Part shown: one piece after another, positions 16,778-24,082 of the stretch
Layout: every line of letters starts with the position of its first letter
Position numbering within the stretch: the stretch's first letter is position 1
The notes under the pieces: generated by a model
Databases searched by the model: none
Told to the model about the DNA's origin: nothing
Seen by the model: the letters and a program-made list of their open reading frames with translations, nothing else
Assembly (NCBI GenBank): GCA_964637725.1
Contig: CAZWXH010000007.1
Coordinates: 1 to 34,128 of the forward strand
Length of the DNA stretch: 34,128 nt
Source of the DNA: CAZWXH01 sp964637725
GTDB taxonomy: Bacteria; Bacillota_I; Bacilli_A; Erysipelotrichales; Coprobacillaceae
Direction: 5' to 3'
Position numbers and translations under genes: made by a program

Positions 16778-17437
16778 TTACTCCTTTGGATCAAACATAT
16801 ATCCAATCTTCACTACTGTTTGAATATAGAAAGATGCTCCAAGTAATTTCTTCCTTAGTTTTTTTACATATGTATCTACTATTCTTTGATCACCGTAATA
16901 ATCATATCCCCAGATATGATCTAAAAGCTGATCTCTTGATAATATCTTACGTTTATTCTCAATAAAATAAATTAACATTAAATATTCTTTGTGAGAAAGT
17001 TGAATTTGTTCATCATCAATAAAGACTTGATGAGTATCCTCATCAATACGAATTAAGCCTTCACTCAAAGACTTATTCTCTTTATTTAATCTTTTCAATA
17101 AAGCTTTACATTTTGCATACAACAAAGAAGGTGTAAAAGGTTTAGAAATAAAATCATCAGCTCCTAATTCATAGCCCTTGAGTTTATTATCATCTTCACT
17201 TAAGGCACTAATAAATAGAATTGGAACATCACTCTTTTGTCTGATTAATTTACAAACTTCATAGCCATCAATACCAGGCATCATAATATCTAATAAAACA
17301 ATATCAAAAGTCTCATCTAATAAAGCCAATCCTTCATAACCATCACTAGCCTCAATAACTTCTGCTTTTTCCTTCGCAAAATATTCTACAATAAACATAC
17401 GAATTAATTTCTCATCTTCAACCAATAAAACTTTCAT
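16778..17437 (-). CDS. OmpR/PhoB-family response regulator
   Basis: 219 aa from the ATG at 17435-17437, with GAGGTG five bases upstream. The receiver domain has the acidic pair VEDE, phospho-acceptor aspartate near residue 50 in IVLLDIMMPGIDGYE, and the conserved lysine in FISKPFTP. The C-terminal winged helix is typical of OmpR/PhoB (SHKEYLMLIYFIENKRKILSRDQLL; DQRIVDTYVKKLRKKL). Such regulators bind as dimers to direct repeats about 11 bp apart. Exactly such repeats, TTTTTCA-TATC-TTTTTCA, lie in its own promoter and in that of the gene upstream. The kinase follows after four bases. Confidence 0.95.
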   Translation of the reverse strand: MKVLLVEDEKLIRMFIVEYFAKEKAEVIEASDGYEGLALLDETFDIVLLDIMMPGIDGYEVCKLIRQKSDVPILFISALSEDDNKLKGYELGADDFISKPFTPSLLYAKCKALLKRLNKENKSLSEGLIRIDEDTHQVFIDDEQIQLSHKEYLMLIYFIENKRKILSRDQLLDHIWGYDYYGDQRIVDTYVKKLRKKLLGASFYIQTVVKIGYMFDPKE

Positions 17438-17459
17438 CAAACCACCTCACTTGATATCT

Positions 17460-17494
17460 ATTATAATACAAACATGTGAAAAAGATATGAAAAA
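17460..17494 (-). promoter_or_regulatory. Promoter and tandem heptamer operator of the two-component operon
   Basis: Minus strand: TTTTTCA (complement of 17488-17494), TATC, TTTTTCA (complement of 17477-17483), 11 bases, TATAAT (complement of 17460-17465). The proximal heptamer lies at the -35 position, where no consensus -35 exists. This is the layout of PhoB/OmpR-type activated promoters. The distal heptamer is also the T-tract of the terminator hairpin just upstream. Confidence 0.75.
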
Positions 17495-17518
17495 GTGATT
17501 TCAATTAAGAAATCACTT
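17493..17518 (-). terminator. Terminator of the small membrane-protein gene (cassette copy 1)
   Basis: AAGTGATTTC and GAAATCACTT form a 10-bp perfect stem with a six-base loop, followed by TTTTTCATATC on the minus strand. The stem contains the stop codon of the upstream gene. Confidence 0.8.
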
Positions 17519-18091
17519 CCCTTTATTCAAATCAATAGTATCTCTTGTTATCTTTAATGCAATATCAACTAACTCTTCATTTGTATAAAAGTTTTTATCT
17601 TGACTATCTATTGTAATAGATATTATCTGATCATTATTTAAATATATAAAACCTGGATATACCTCCTCTCCTTCTCGATATATCATATAATCTTCATCAA
17701 TTAATTGTGCATGAGTCATTAATGTATTTCTATCTGCTTCACTAGAATTAAGACTAACCATATATTTTATTTCAAAATCTTTAAGTCGTTCATCATCAAA
17801 TATTCTTGTTCCTGTAAAAGTCATAGAATAATAATCACTATTGCCTTTTTCACCAAAATGATAAATCTTGACCTTATTAACCTCTCTTAAAGTTTTCTTT
17901 TTTATATCTTCATTAAAATATGAGTAAGGCTCATAAAAATTATAAAAATCTTGTTTTTCATATATCTCAAAGATTTTAACTGATGAATAGGTACGTCCGT
18001 AATCCGAATAAGGCAGCAAACATATATATATGATAATAGCCATTATAATTATAAGAGTTGTTATTCCCACCACACTAAGAAATTTCTTCAT
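17513..18091 (-). CDS. Membrane-anchored extracytoplasmic protein of unknown function
   Basis: I do not recognise this 192-residue protein. The ATG at 18089-18091 is preferred over ATGs three and two codons earlier, because AGAGG lies nine bases before it and abuts the others. The N-terminus is MKKFLSVVG followed by a hydrophobic helix to about residue 28, with no lipobox and no clear cleavage site. The remaining 160 residues are hydrophilic and acidic and should face outside. It is monocistronic, flanked by terminators. Its promoter is an almost exact copy of the two-component promoter, so it is probably a direct target of that regulator and might report to, or modulate, the kinase. That role is inference. 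Confidence 0.8.
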   Translation of the reverse strand: MKKFLSVVGITTLIIIMAIIIYICLLPYSDYGRTYSSVKIFEIYEKQDFYNFYEPYSYFNEDIKKKTLREVNKVKIYHFGEKGNSDYYSMTFTGTRIFDDERLKDFEIKYMVSLNSSEADRNTLMTHAQLIDEDYMIYREGEEVYPGFIYLNNDQIISITIDSQDKNFYTNEELVDIALKITRDTIDLNKGK

Positions 18092-18110
18092 ATTCATCAT
18101 CCTCTCTTAT

Positions 18111-18145
18111 ATTATAATATGAGCATGTGAAAAAGATATGAAAAA
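18111..18145 (-). promoter_or_regulatory. Promoter and tandem heptamer operator of the small membrane-protein gene
   Basis: Minus strand: TTTTTCA (complement of 18139-18145), TATC, TTTTTCA (complement of 18128-18134), 11 bases, TATAAT (complement of 18111-18116). Heptamers, spacing and distance to the -10 are identical to the copy at 17460-17494; a 27-bp block is exactly shared (18124-18150 and 17473-17499). Confidence 0.75.
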
Positions 18146-18169
18146 GTGATCTCATAATTGAAATCACTT
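18144..18169 (-). terminator. Terminator of the prfA-prmC-acetyltransferase operon (cassette copy 2)
   Basis: AAGTGATTTC pairs with GAGATCACTT (one G-T wobble) around a six-base loop, followed by TTTTTCATATC on the minus strand. It overlaps the acetyltransferase stop codon. Confidence 0.75.
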
Positions 18170-18662
18170 ATAACTTCTTAATATACCCTTCATCATCATA
18201 ATAAAGAGATTCATCAAACTTCATAAATCCTAATCGCTTTAAAAGTCTTTTAGAATTTTTATTATCTACATATACATAACAAACCACTTTTTTAAAATGA
18301 TAGTTTTCTTTCATATAAGTACAAAAGCTTTTAATTATTTCAGTAGCATAACCATGATGCCAATACTCATCATCTAATGTATATCCTAACGCAATAATTT
18401 TTTTATTTAAAACCTCTACAAACAAATCACCAATCAGTTTATCTTCTTCTTTTAATATAATTGCGAGATGATAATCTGTATTGATAGTCCCATATTCTTT
18501 CACTTGCATGCATTCAAGAATTCTTTTCTTTGCATCCTCAATTGAATATTGGTTCCATGATTGATACTTAGAGACTATTTCCTTATTGCGATATTCACTC
18601 ATACGATAAGCATCACTTAATTCAAAGTTCCTAAGATACAATCTGTCTGTTTCAAGAATCAT
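18168..18662 (-). CDS. GNAT-family N-acetyltransferase (RimJ/RimL-like)
   Basis: 164 aa. It begins MILETDRLYLRNFELSDAYRMSEY, the usual opening of the RimJ/RimL-type GNAT subgroup. The acetyl-CoA loop region is DDEYWHHGYATEIIKSFCTYM at about residues 98-118, and the end has VDNKNSKRLLKRLGF, typical of the fold. The ATG overlaps the prmC stop as ATGA, so it is translationally coupled to the prfA-prmC operon. Substrate cannot be read from the sequence; in this subgroup ribosomal proteins, small molecules and antibiotics are all known acceptors. Its place after prmC hints at a translation-related protein target, but only weakly. Confidence 0.88.
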   Translation of the reverse strand: MILETDRLYLRNFELSDAYRMSEYRNKEIVSKYQSWNQYSIEDAKKRILECMQVKEYGTINTDYHLAIILKEEDKLIGDLFVEVLNKKIIALGYTLDDEYWHHGYATEIIKSFCTYMKENYHFKKVVCYVYVDNKNSKRLLKRLGFMKFDESLYYDDEGYIKKL

Positions 18663-19525
18663 ATTTTATTCTCCAAATGATAATATATAAATAACATACG
18701 ATCTTTTCCATTTATATCCTTAATGATTTCATAAGGTGTATTTGGAAAATAGGACTCTACTGCTTCTGCCATTATCTCTCTTTGGTCAAATCCCATTTCA
18801 AAAGCTAATAATGCTCTATCTTTAATAACTTCTTTTGCTTTTTCAAAAATACGACGATAGAAGTATAAACCATCATTTCCTCCAAATAAAGCAACGTGTG
18901 GTTCATTATCTTTGACAACATTTTGAATGTTTTGATCAACTGGAATATAAGGTGGATTAGATACAAAGATATCTACTTTCATGTTTTTATCAATTAAAGG
19001 TTCTAACATATCTCCTTGATAAAAATCAACCTTAGCACCTAATGAAGATGCATTTAGTTTAGCAACTTCTAAAGCCTCGTTACTAATGTCAGTTGCAACA
19101 ACACGCAATCTTTCTTCCTCTAATGATAGAGATATTGCGATTGCTCCTGAACCAGTTCCCACATCACATAAATCAATATCTTGATAATCATCAAAATAAT
19201 CATCTATTTTATAAAGAATATTTTCAACCAGTTCTTCTGTTTCATAACGAGGGATTAAGACATTTTCATTAACTATAAAATCTCTTGTAAAGAAAGTTTC
19301 TTTGCCTTTGATATATTGAATAGGTTCACCATCCATATATCTTTTCATACCTTTTTGAAAAGCATCATATAAGTCTTGATCAACTTCTTCATCCATCATC
19401 AAATATAATTGATGAGGCTCCTTGTTTGCAAGATGATAAAATAAGACTTTTGCAACATTGCAATCCTTATTCTCTTCATCTAACATCTCTTCACTTTCTC
19501 TTAGAAGATTTCTCACACTCATCAT
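18659..19525 (-). CDS. prmC: Release factor glutamine N5-methyltransferase
   Basis: 288 aa. Methylates the glutamine of the GGQ motif in peptide chain release factors using S-adenosylmethionine. The N-terminal helical domain is followed by a SAM-binding Rossmann fold (DLCDVGTGSGAIAISLSLE) and the catalytic NPPY motif (VSNPPYIPVDQN). The GGNDGLYFYRRIF segment is also typical of the family. Start and prfA stop overlap as TAATG; a second ATG follows directly, so the exact start may be one codon later. Its substrate is encoded immediately upstream, as in many bacteria. Confidence 0.96.
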   Translation of the reverse strand: MMSVRNLLRESEEMLDEENKDCNVAKVLFYHLANKEPHQLYLMMDEEVDQDLYDAFQKGMKRYMDGEPIQYIKGKETFFTRDFIVNENVLIPRYETEELVENILYKIDDYFDDYQDIDLCDVGTGSGAIAISLSLEEERLRVVATDISNEALEVAKLNASSLGAKVDFYQGDMLEPLIDKNMKVDIFVSNPPYIPVDQNIQNVVKDNEPHVALFGGNDGLYFYRRIFEKAKEVIKDRALLAFEMGFDQREIMAEAVESYFPNTPYEIIKDINGKDRMLFIYYHLENKI

Positions 19526-20598
19526 TATTCAATACCTACTAACTTTAATCTTTGGTCTTCATTAATTAAAGCATCAATGACTTCATCTAACTTTCCTTCC
19601 ATAATACGATCTAATTGTTGAATCGTTAAACCAATACGGTGATCAGTTACACGATTTTGTGGATAATTATAAGTTCTAATCTTTTCACTTCTATCTCCAC
19701 TACCTACTTTACTACGACGTTCACTACCTAATGCTTCTTCTTGTTCGCGAATTTTCATTTCAAAAATTCTTGCACGCAAAGCTCTCATTGCTTTATCTTT
19801 ATTGTCATGTTGACTACGTCCATCTTGACTTGATGCCACAATACCTGTAGGTAGATGGGTAATACGAACAGCCGAGTCAGTCTTATTAATATGTTGACCC
19901 CCTGCTCCAGATGCACGATAAGTATCAATACGTAAATCTCCAGCATTAATTTCTACATCTACTTCTTCTGCTTCTGGCATAACCAAAACAGTTGCTGTTG
20001 AAGTATGGACACGTCCTTGTGTTTCAGTCTTTGGAACACGTTGAACACGGTGAGATCCTGATTCAAACTTAAGTTTTGAATAAACCCCTTCACCTTTCAC
20101 CATAAATGAAATCAATGAAAATCCGCCAGCTTCAGATTCTTGTGACTCCATCACTTCAATCTTCCATCCCTGATTTTCTGCATATCTTACATACATTCTA
20201 TATAAGTCACCTGCAAAGATATTTCCTTCATCTCCACCAGCTGCTCCTCTTACTTCTACAATAACGTTCTTATTATCATTTGGATCTTTAGGAATTAATT
20301 CTAAGTGGAGTTTTTCTTCTAAATGAGGTCTTTTTTCTTCTAACTCACTTAATTCTAATTCTGCCATTTCCTTAATTTCAGGATCTTTTTCTTTTAATAA
20401 TTCTTTTGCTTCTTCAATACCTGTTAATACACTTTTATATTCTTGGTATAGTTTATAAGCTGCCTCTAAAGACGATTGTTCCTTAGATGCTTCTGTCATT
20501 TTATTGACATCAGTTGCTATACTTGGATCCATCAAGATTTCATTTAATTCTTCATATCTTCTTGCGATTGATTCAAGTCTTTCTATCATGTTATTCAT
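19525..20598 (-). CDS. prfA: Peptide chain release factor 1
   Basis: 357 aa. Terminates translation at UAA and UAG. The GGQ motif (RASGAGGQHINKTDS) is at residues 233-235. The PxT-type stop-codon recognition motif is PKT at about 189-191 in QRVPKTETQGRVHTS. An N-terminal coiled-coil domain covers about residues 1-110. The ATG has GGAGG seven bases upstream. First gene of the prfA-prmC-acetyltransferase operon with a clear promoter. Length and motifs are standard. Confidence 0.98.
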   Translation of the reverse strand: MNNMIERLESIARRYEELNEILMDPSIATDVNKMTEASKEQSSLEAAYKLYQEYKSVLTGIEEAKELLKEKDPEIKEMAELELSELEEKRPHLEEKLHLELIPKDPNDNKNVIVEVRGAAGGDEGNIFAGDLYRMYVRYAENQGWKIEVMESQESEAGGFSLISFMVKGEGVYSKLKFESGSHRVQRVPKTETQGRVHTSTATVLVMPEAEEVDVEINAGDLRIDTYRASGAGGQHINKTDSAVRITHLPTGIVASSQDGRSQHDNKDKAMRALRARIFEMKIREQEEALGSERRSKVGSGDRSEKIRTYNYPQNRVTDHRIGLTIQQLDRIMEGKLDEVIDALINEDQRLKLVGIE

Positions 20599-20621
20599 AC
20601 TCTAACCTCCAAACCGTTTCT

Positions 20622-20650
20622 ATTATAATATAATATTAACAATTAAGCAA
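20622..20650 (-). promoter_or_regulatory. Promoter of the prfA operon
   Basis: TTGCTT (complement of 20645-20650), 17-bp spacer, TATAAT (complement of 20622-20627). It is divergent from the HAD gene promoter at 20682-20710. Confidence 0.75.
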
Positions 20651-20681
20651 AATAATAATGGATTATTATACCTTTTTTTGT

Positions 20682-20710
20682 TTGACATAATCTGATTTGT
20701 TTCTTATACT
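20682..20710 (+). promoter_or_regulatory. Promoter of the HAD phosphatase gene
   Basis: TTGACA (20682-20687), 17-bp spacer, TATACT (20705-20710). The expected start near 20717 lies after an in-frame upstream start at 20697, which excludes that longer form. Confidence 0.85.
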
Positions 20711-20738
20711 ACACATAGACAATATGGAGGAAACCAAA

Positions 20739-21386
20739 ATGATAAAAGCAGTTATATTTGATATGGATGGTTTAATGATTGATAGTGAAAGAACAACTTT
20801 TAATGGCTACATCGAAGTTATGAAAAAAATGAATCTCACAATTAGTGAAGAATTTTATAAAACATTGCTAGGTCGACAAGTTCATTTTGCCTATGAACAG
20901 TTTCATAAAGTATATGGTGAAGATTTTCCAATTGAAGATGTTATTAAAGATGTTCATATATATATAGGAGAACTTTTTGAAAAAGAAGGTGTCCCTATTA
21001 AAAAAGGTTTAGTTGCTTTATTAGAATACTTAAAAGAAAATAATTATAAAACAATAGTGGCAACTTCAAGTCAAAGAGAAAGAATGGAACATATCTTATC
21101 ACTTGCTGGAGTATTAGACTATTTTGATGATTCAATCTGTGGAAACGAAGTAAAGAACGGAAAACCAAATCCTGAAGTTTTCTTAAAAGCATGTGAGAAA
21201 ATCGGAGTTGATCCACAAGATGCCCTTGTTTTAGAAGATAGTGAAGCAGGTATCCAAGCTGCTCATAGTGCCAATATTCCAGTTATTTGTATTCCTGATA
21301 TGAAATATCCGGCTTTAGAGTATGAAACTCTTACAACAAAAATACTTGATTCTCTTGATGATGTTATTGATTATTTAAAAGTTTAA
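20739..21386 (+). CDS. HAD-superfamily phosphatase / beta-phosphoglucomutase-like
   Basis: 215 aa from the ATG at 20739, with GGAGG eight bases upstream. Motif I is IFDMDGLMIDSE with the nucleophile and acid aspartates, motif II TSSQRERM, motif III lysine around NGKPNPEVF, and motif IV VLEDSEAGIQAA. A helical cap sits between motifs I and II (about residues 18-80). This is the beta-phosphoglucomutase/phosphatase subgroup of HAD enzymes. The substrate is probably a phosphosugar or similar small phosphate ester, but cannot be fixed from sequence. It is monocistronic with its own promoter and terminator. Confidence 0.92.
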   Translation: MIKAVIFDMDGLMIDSERTTFNGYIEVMKKMNLTISEEFYKTLLGRQVHFAYEQFHKVYGEDFPIEDVIKDVHIYIGELFEKEGVPIKKGLVALLEYLKENNYKTIVATSSQRERMEHILSLAGVLDYFDDSICGNEVKNGKPNPEVFLKACEKIGVDPQDALVLEDSEAGIQAAHSANIPVICIPDMKYPALEYETLTTKILDSLDDVIDYLKV

Positions 21387-21394
21387 TTACAAAG

Positions 21395-21420
21395 AAGTGC
21401 TTCTATTTTAAGAAACACTT
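21395..21420 (+). terminator. Terminator of the HAD gene
   Basis: AAGTGCTTCT and AGAAACACTT pair with one mismatch around ATTTTA, followed by TTTTTTATTT. Confidence 0.75.
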
Positions 21421-21450
21421 TTTTTATTTATCTTATTACAAATAGGATTT

Positions 21451-21480
21451 TTCACATGAAATTCATATCAACACTATACA
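21451..21480 (+). promoter_or_regulatory. Possible promoter of the SanA/YdcF-like gene
   Basis: TTCACA (21451-21456), 18-bp spacer, TATACA (21475-21480). The match is moderate; the gene follows a terminator and needs a promoter in this interval. Confidence 0.4.
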
Positions 21481-21500
21481 ATAACAATGAGGTGAATCAT

Positions 21501-22160
21501 ATGGAACTTATAAAGAAAATATTCATAGGTGGAATACTTTGTGCAATTGTAGGCTGTGCTTTTATTGCGGCTACTAATTTATATATGTATACATCAACCA
21601 GAAATCAATTTGATGAAGATCTAGAAGATGCTGATTGCATTTTAGTATTAGGAGCAGGTATAAGAAATAATAAACCAACTCCTATGTTAAGAGATAGATT
21701 AGAATTTGCGATTAATCTCTATAAAGAAAAAAAGGCACCTAAAATTATCATGAGTGGTGACCACGGTGAAGTAGACTACAACGAAGTCGCTGTTATGAAA
21801 AAGTATGCCTTAGATAAAGGAATAAAATCTTCAGATATCTTTATGGATCATGCTGGTTTCTCTACATATGATAGTATTTATAGAGCTAGAGATATCTTTA
21901 AAGCTAAAAAAATAATTATTGTTACTCAAGATTATCATCTTTATCGTGCTTTGTATATTGCTTCTTCTTTAGGATTAGAAGCTGTCGGTGTGCCTGCCAA
22001 TCCCCAATCATATGCTGGTCAACCAATGCGTGAAGTCAGAGAAATCGTTGCTCGCACAAAAGATGTGTTAGGTTGCATTATCAAACCAGAGCCTAAATAT
22101 CTAGGTGAAGCTATTCCTGTAAGTGGTGATGGTGATATCACCAATGATATTCCTTTTTAA
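21501..22160 (+). CDS. SanA/YdcF-family membrane protein (DUF218)
   Basis: 219 aa from the ATG at 21501, with GAGGTG seven bases upstream. One N-terminal membrane segment (about residues 5-28) is followed by the DUF218 domain: CILVLGAGIRNNKPTPMLRDRLEFAI, then IIMSGDHGEVDYNEVAVMKKYA, STYDSIYRARDIF and IIVTQDYHLYRALYIA. In Gram-negative bacteria, SanA-type proteins affect envelope permeability and vancomycin tolerance; the biochemical function is not established. The domain should lie outside the membrane. Its stop codon overlaps that of the convergent acetyltransferase gene, leaving no room for a terminator. Confidence 0.9.
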   Translation: MELIKKIFIGGILCAIVGCAFIAATNLYMYTSTRNQFDEDLEDADCILVLGAGIRNNKPTPMLRDRLEFAINLYKEKKAPKIIMSGDHGEVDYNEVAVMKKYALDKGIKSSDIFMDHAGFSTYDSIYRARDIFKAKKIIIVTQDYHLYRALYIASSLGLEAVGVPANPQSYAGQPMREVREIVARTKDVLGCIIKPEPKYLGEAIPVSGDGDITNDIPF

Positions 22161-22579
22161 ATATCTTTTGTATAATAATAATGATCTTTAATAAACCCAT
22201 GAGCTTCATAGAAGCGGTGGGCTTTTTTTCTAAAGAAAGAAGTTGATAGACTTAATTCAATCAGTTTATTTTCTTTTGCGTATGACTCAACATGATGAAT
22301 CAATCTATCACCGATTCTTAACCCTCGATATTCAGGTAAGACAATAAGTTCTACTATTTCTCCGGTTGTAGAGGCATGATGTAAATGGTTTTGAATATAT
22401 AAGCTTATAAAACCAATAACTTTATTTTCATGTCTATAAACAAAAAATTGGGTATTAGGGTTTTCTAATCCTTCTTTATATTTTATATACATATCATCTT
22501 GGTGAAATGTTTCTTGTTCTAATTCATTAATTAAATTATAGACTTCTAAAAAGTCTTCTTTATTTGCATTATCTATCAT
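22157..22579 (-). CDS. GNAT-family N-acetyltransferase
   Basis: 140 aa single GNAT domain. The acetyl-CoA-binding segment is ELIVLPEYRGLRIGDRLIHHVESYA (motif A with R-x-x-G-x-G/I), and the end has FYEAHGFIKDHYYYTK. The ATG at 22577-22579 begins MIDNANKEDFLEVYNLI, a typical start for the fold, but has no recognisable ribosome site: upstream is only TTTAAAAAATATT after the hairpin that ends the previous operon. It may depend on read-through, or on a start not recognised here. The acceptor substrate is unknown. Convergent with the SanA-like gene, with overlapping stops. Confidence 0.85.
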   Translation of the reverse strand: MIDNANKEDFLEVYNLINELEQETFHQDDMYIKYKEGLENPNTQFFVYRHENKVIGFISLYIQNHLHHASTTGEIVELIVLPEYRGLRIGDRLIHHVESYAKENKLIELSLSTSFFRKKAHRFYEAHGFIKDHYYYTKDI

Positions 22580-22592
22580 AATATTTTTTAAA

Positions 22593-22618
22593 TAAAAGCA
22601 TGGTTTCCCATGCTTTTA
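22593..22618 (-). terminator. Terminator of the glycosidase operon
   Basis: TAAAAGCATGG and CCATGCTTTTA form an 11-bp perfect stem around GAAA, overlapping the glycosidase stop. The following T-tract on the minus strand is short (ATTTAAAAA), so termination may be incomplete. Confidence 0.65.
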
Positions 22619-24067
22619 TAGCTCTTCTCCATTTGTTTCAATAACTTTTTTATACCAATGATATGAATCTTTTTTATAACGATTTAATGTTCCAGAGTTT
22701 TCATCTTCTTCTCTGTCTACATAAACAAAACCATATCTTTTTTGGTATCCATTTAACCAACTTAATAAGTCAGTGTAAGACCATGTACAATAAGCAAGGA
22801 CACGGCAACCATCATCACATGCTTTCTTTAATTCTTCAATATGTGCTTTTAAATAAGCAATACGGTATGGATCATGAATCTCTCCATTTTCAAGTTTATC
22901 AAATGCCCCTAAACCATTTTCTGAAATAACGATTGGTAAGTCATAACGAGATGTAATATCTCTACAGCACATTCTTAATCCCATTGGATCAATAGTCCAA
23001 TCCCAGTCAGTTGTTGGTAAGAAATCATTAGGTGGATTCTTATATAATCCTGGAATTCCTTGAACCTTAGCAGTCCCTTTTTTACCAGTAGTATTCATTG
23101 TCCCACTCATACCAACACCATTAATATCATTATATTCAGCTACAGTTGTTTGATAATAGTTAACACCCATAAAATCAACCAAAGAAGCTGCCTTTTTTAA
23201 TATCTCTTCATCGCCTTCAAGAATTTCTGGAGTAACACCAATAGTTTCTAGATAAGCCCATGAACTTCTTGGATAACGTCCATAAGCATAAATATCCATC
23301 CACCAATAGTTTTGAAGATCATCATAATCTGCTTTAGACATCGCATTTTCAGGTTTTCTATCATATGCATAACAAGGACTATACGCAAAACTTGCTCCCA
23401 CCATTGCATCAGGATAGAGTTCTTTCAATGAAAGAACAGTTTTTGCATGAGCCATATTGGCATGATGATTCACTTGATAGAACAATTTCATTTCTCCTGA
23501 TTTTCCAGGTGGATGCATTCCACCATTTAACCATCCAAATGAAGTAAAGATATTTTGTTCATTCATTGTAATCCAATATTTAACACGATCTCCATATCTT
23601 TTAAATAAAGTAGTCGCATAATTAACATAGTCGTCAACAATACGTCTATCTTCCCATCCATGATATTGATCTTCTAAAGCTTGAGGCATATCCCAATGAT
23701 AAACTGTAACCATTGGTTCAATTCCATACTTTAATAATTCATCAATTAAATTATCATAGAATTTCAATCCTGCTTCATTGACTTCACCATTTCCATCTGG
23801 ATAAATTCTTGTCCAAGCAATAGAAAAACGATAAGTCTTTAAGCCCATTTCTGCCATTAAAGCAACATCTTCTTTATAACGATGATAATGATCAACAGCC
23901 TTATCTCCCGTTGTTTCCTTAAAAGTCTTTCCAGGAATTCTTACAAACTTATCCCAGTTTGAAACACCCTTTCCATCTGCATCCCAACCACCTTCTACTT
24001 GATAAGCAGCTGATGCACTTCCCCATAAGAAATCTTGAGGGAATCCTTTTGATTCTTTAAAGTACAT
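22616..24067 (-). CDS. Glycoside hydrolase family 1, 6-phospho-beta-glucosidase/galactosidase
   Basis: 483 aa TIM-barrel GH1 enzyme. It opens FPQDFLWGSASAAYQVEGG. The acid/base glutamate is E170 in ITMNEQN, and the nucleophile E383 in ISENGLG. The aglycone-side signature is S436, K443 and Y445 (SWLNGYQKRYGF). This matches the phosphate-binding S-x6-K-x-Y pattern of 6-phospho-beta-glycosidases; ordinary beta-glucosidases have Glu-Trp there. It should therefore hydrolyse cellobiose-6-P-type sugars delivered by a PTS, although no PTS gene is in the window. AAAGGAG precedes the ATG. Last gene of a four-gene operon, 15 bases after the hydrolase-like gene. Confidence 0.94.
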   Translation of the reverse strand: MYFKESKGFPQDFLWGSASAAYQVEGGWDADGKGVSNWDKFVRIPGKTFKETTGDKAVDHYHRYKEDVALMAEMGLKTYRFSIAWTRIYPDGNGEVNEAGLKFYDNLIDELLKYGIEPMVTVYHWDMPQALEDQYHGWEDRRIVDDYVNYATTLFKRYGDRVKYWITMNEQNIFTSFGWLNGGMHPPGKSGEMKLFYQVNHHANMAHAKTVLSLKELYPDAMVGASFAYSPCYAYDRKPENAMSKADYDDLQNYWWMDIYAYGRYPRSSWAYLETIGVTPEILEGDEEILKKAASLVDFMGVNYYQTTVAEYNDINGVGMSGTMNTTGKKGTAKVQGIPGLYKNPPNDFLPTTDWDWTIDPMGLRMCCRDITSRYDLPIVISENGLGAFDKLENGEIHDPYRIAYLKAHIEELKKACDDGCRVLAYCTWSYTDLLSWLNGYQKRYGFVYVDREEDENSGTLNRYKKDSYHWYKKVIETNGEEL

Positions 24068-24082
24068 AATTTTCTCCTTTTC

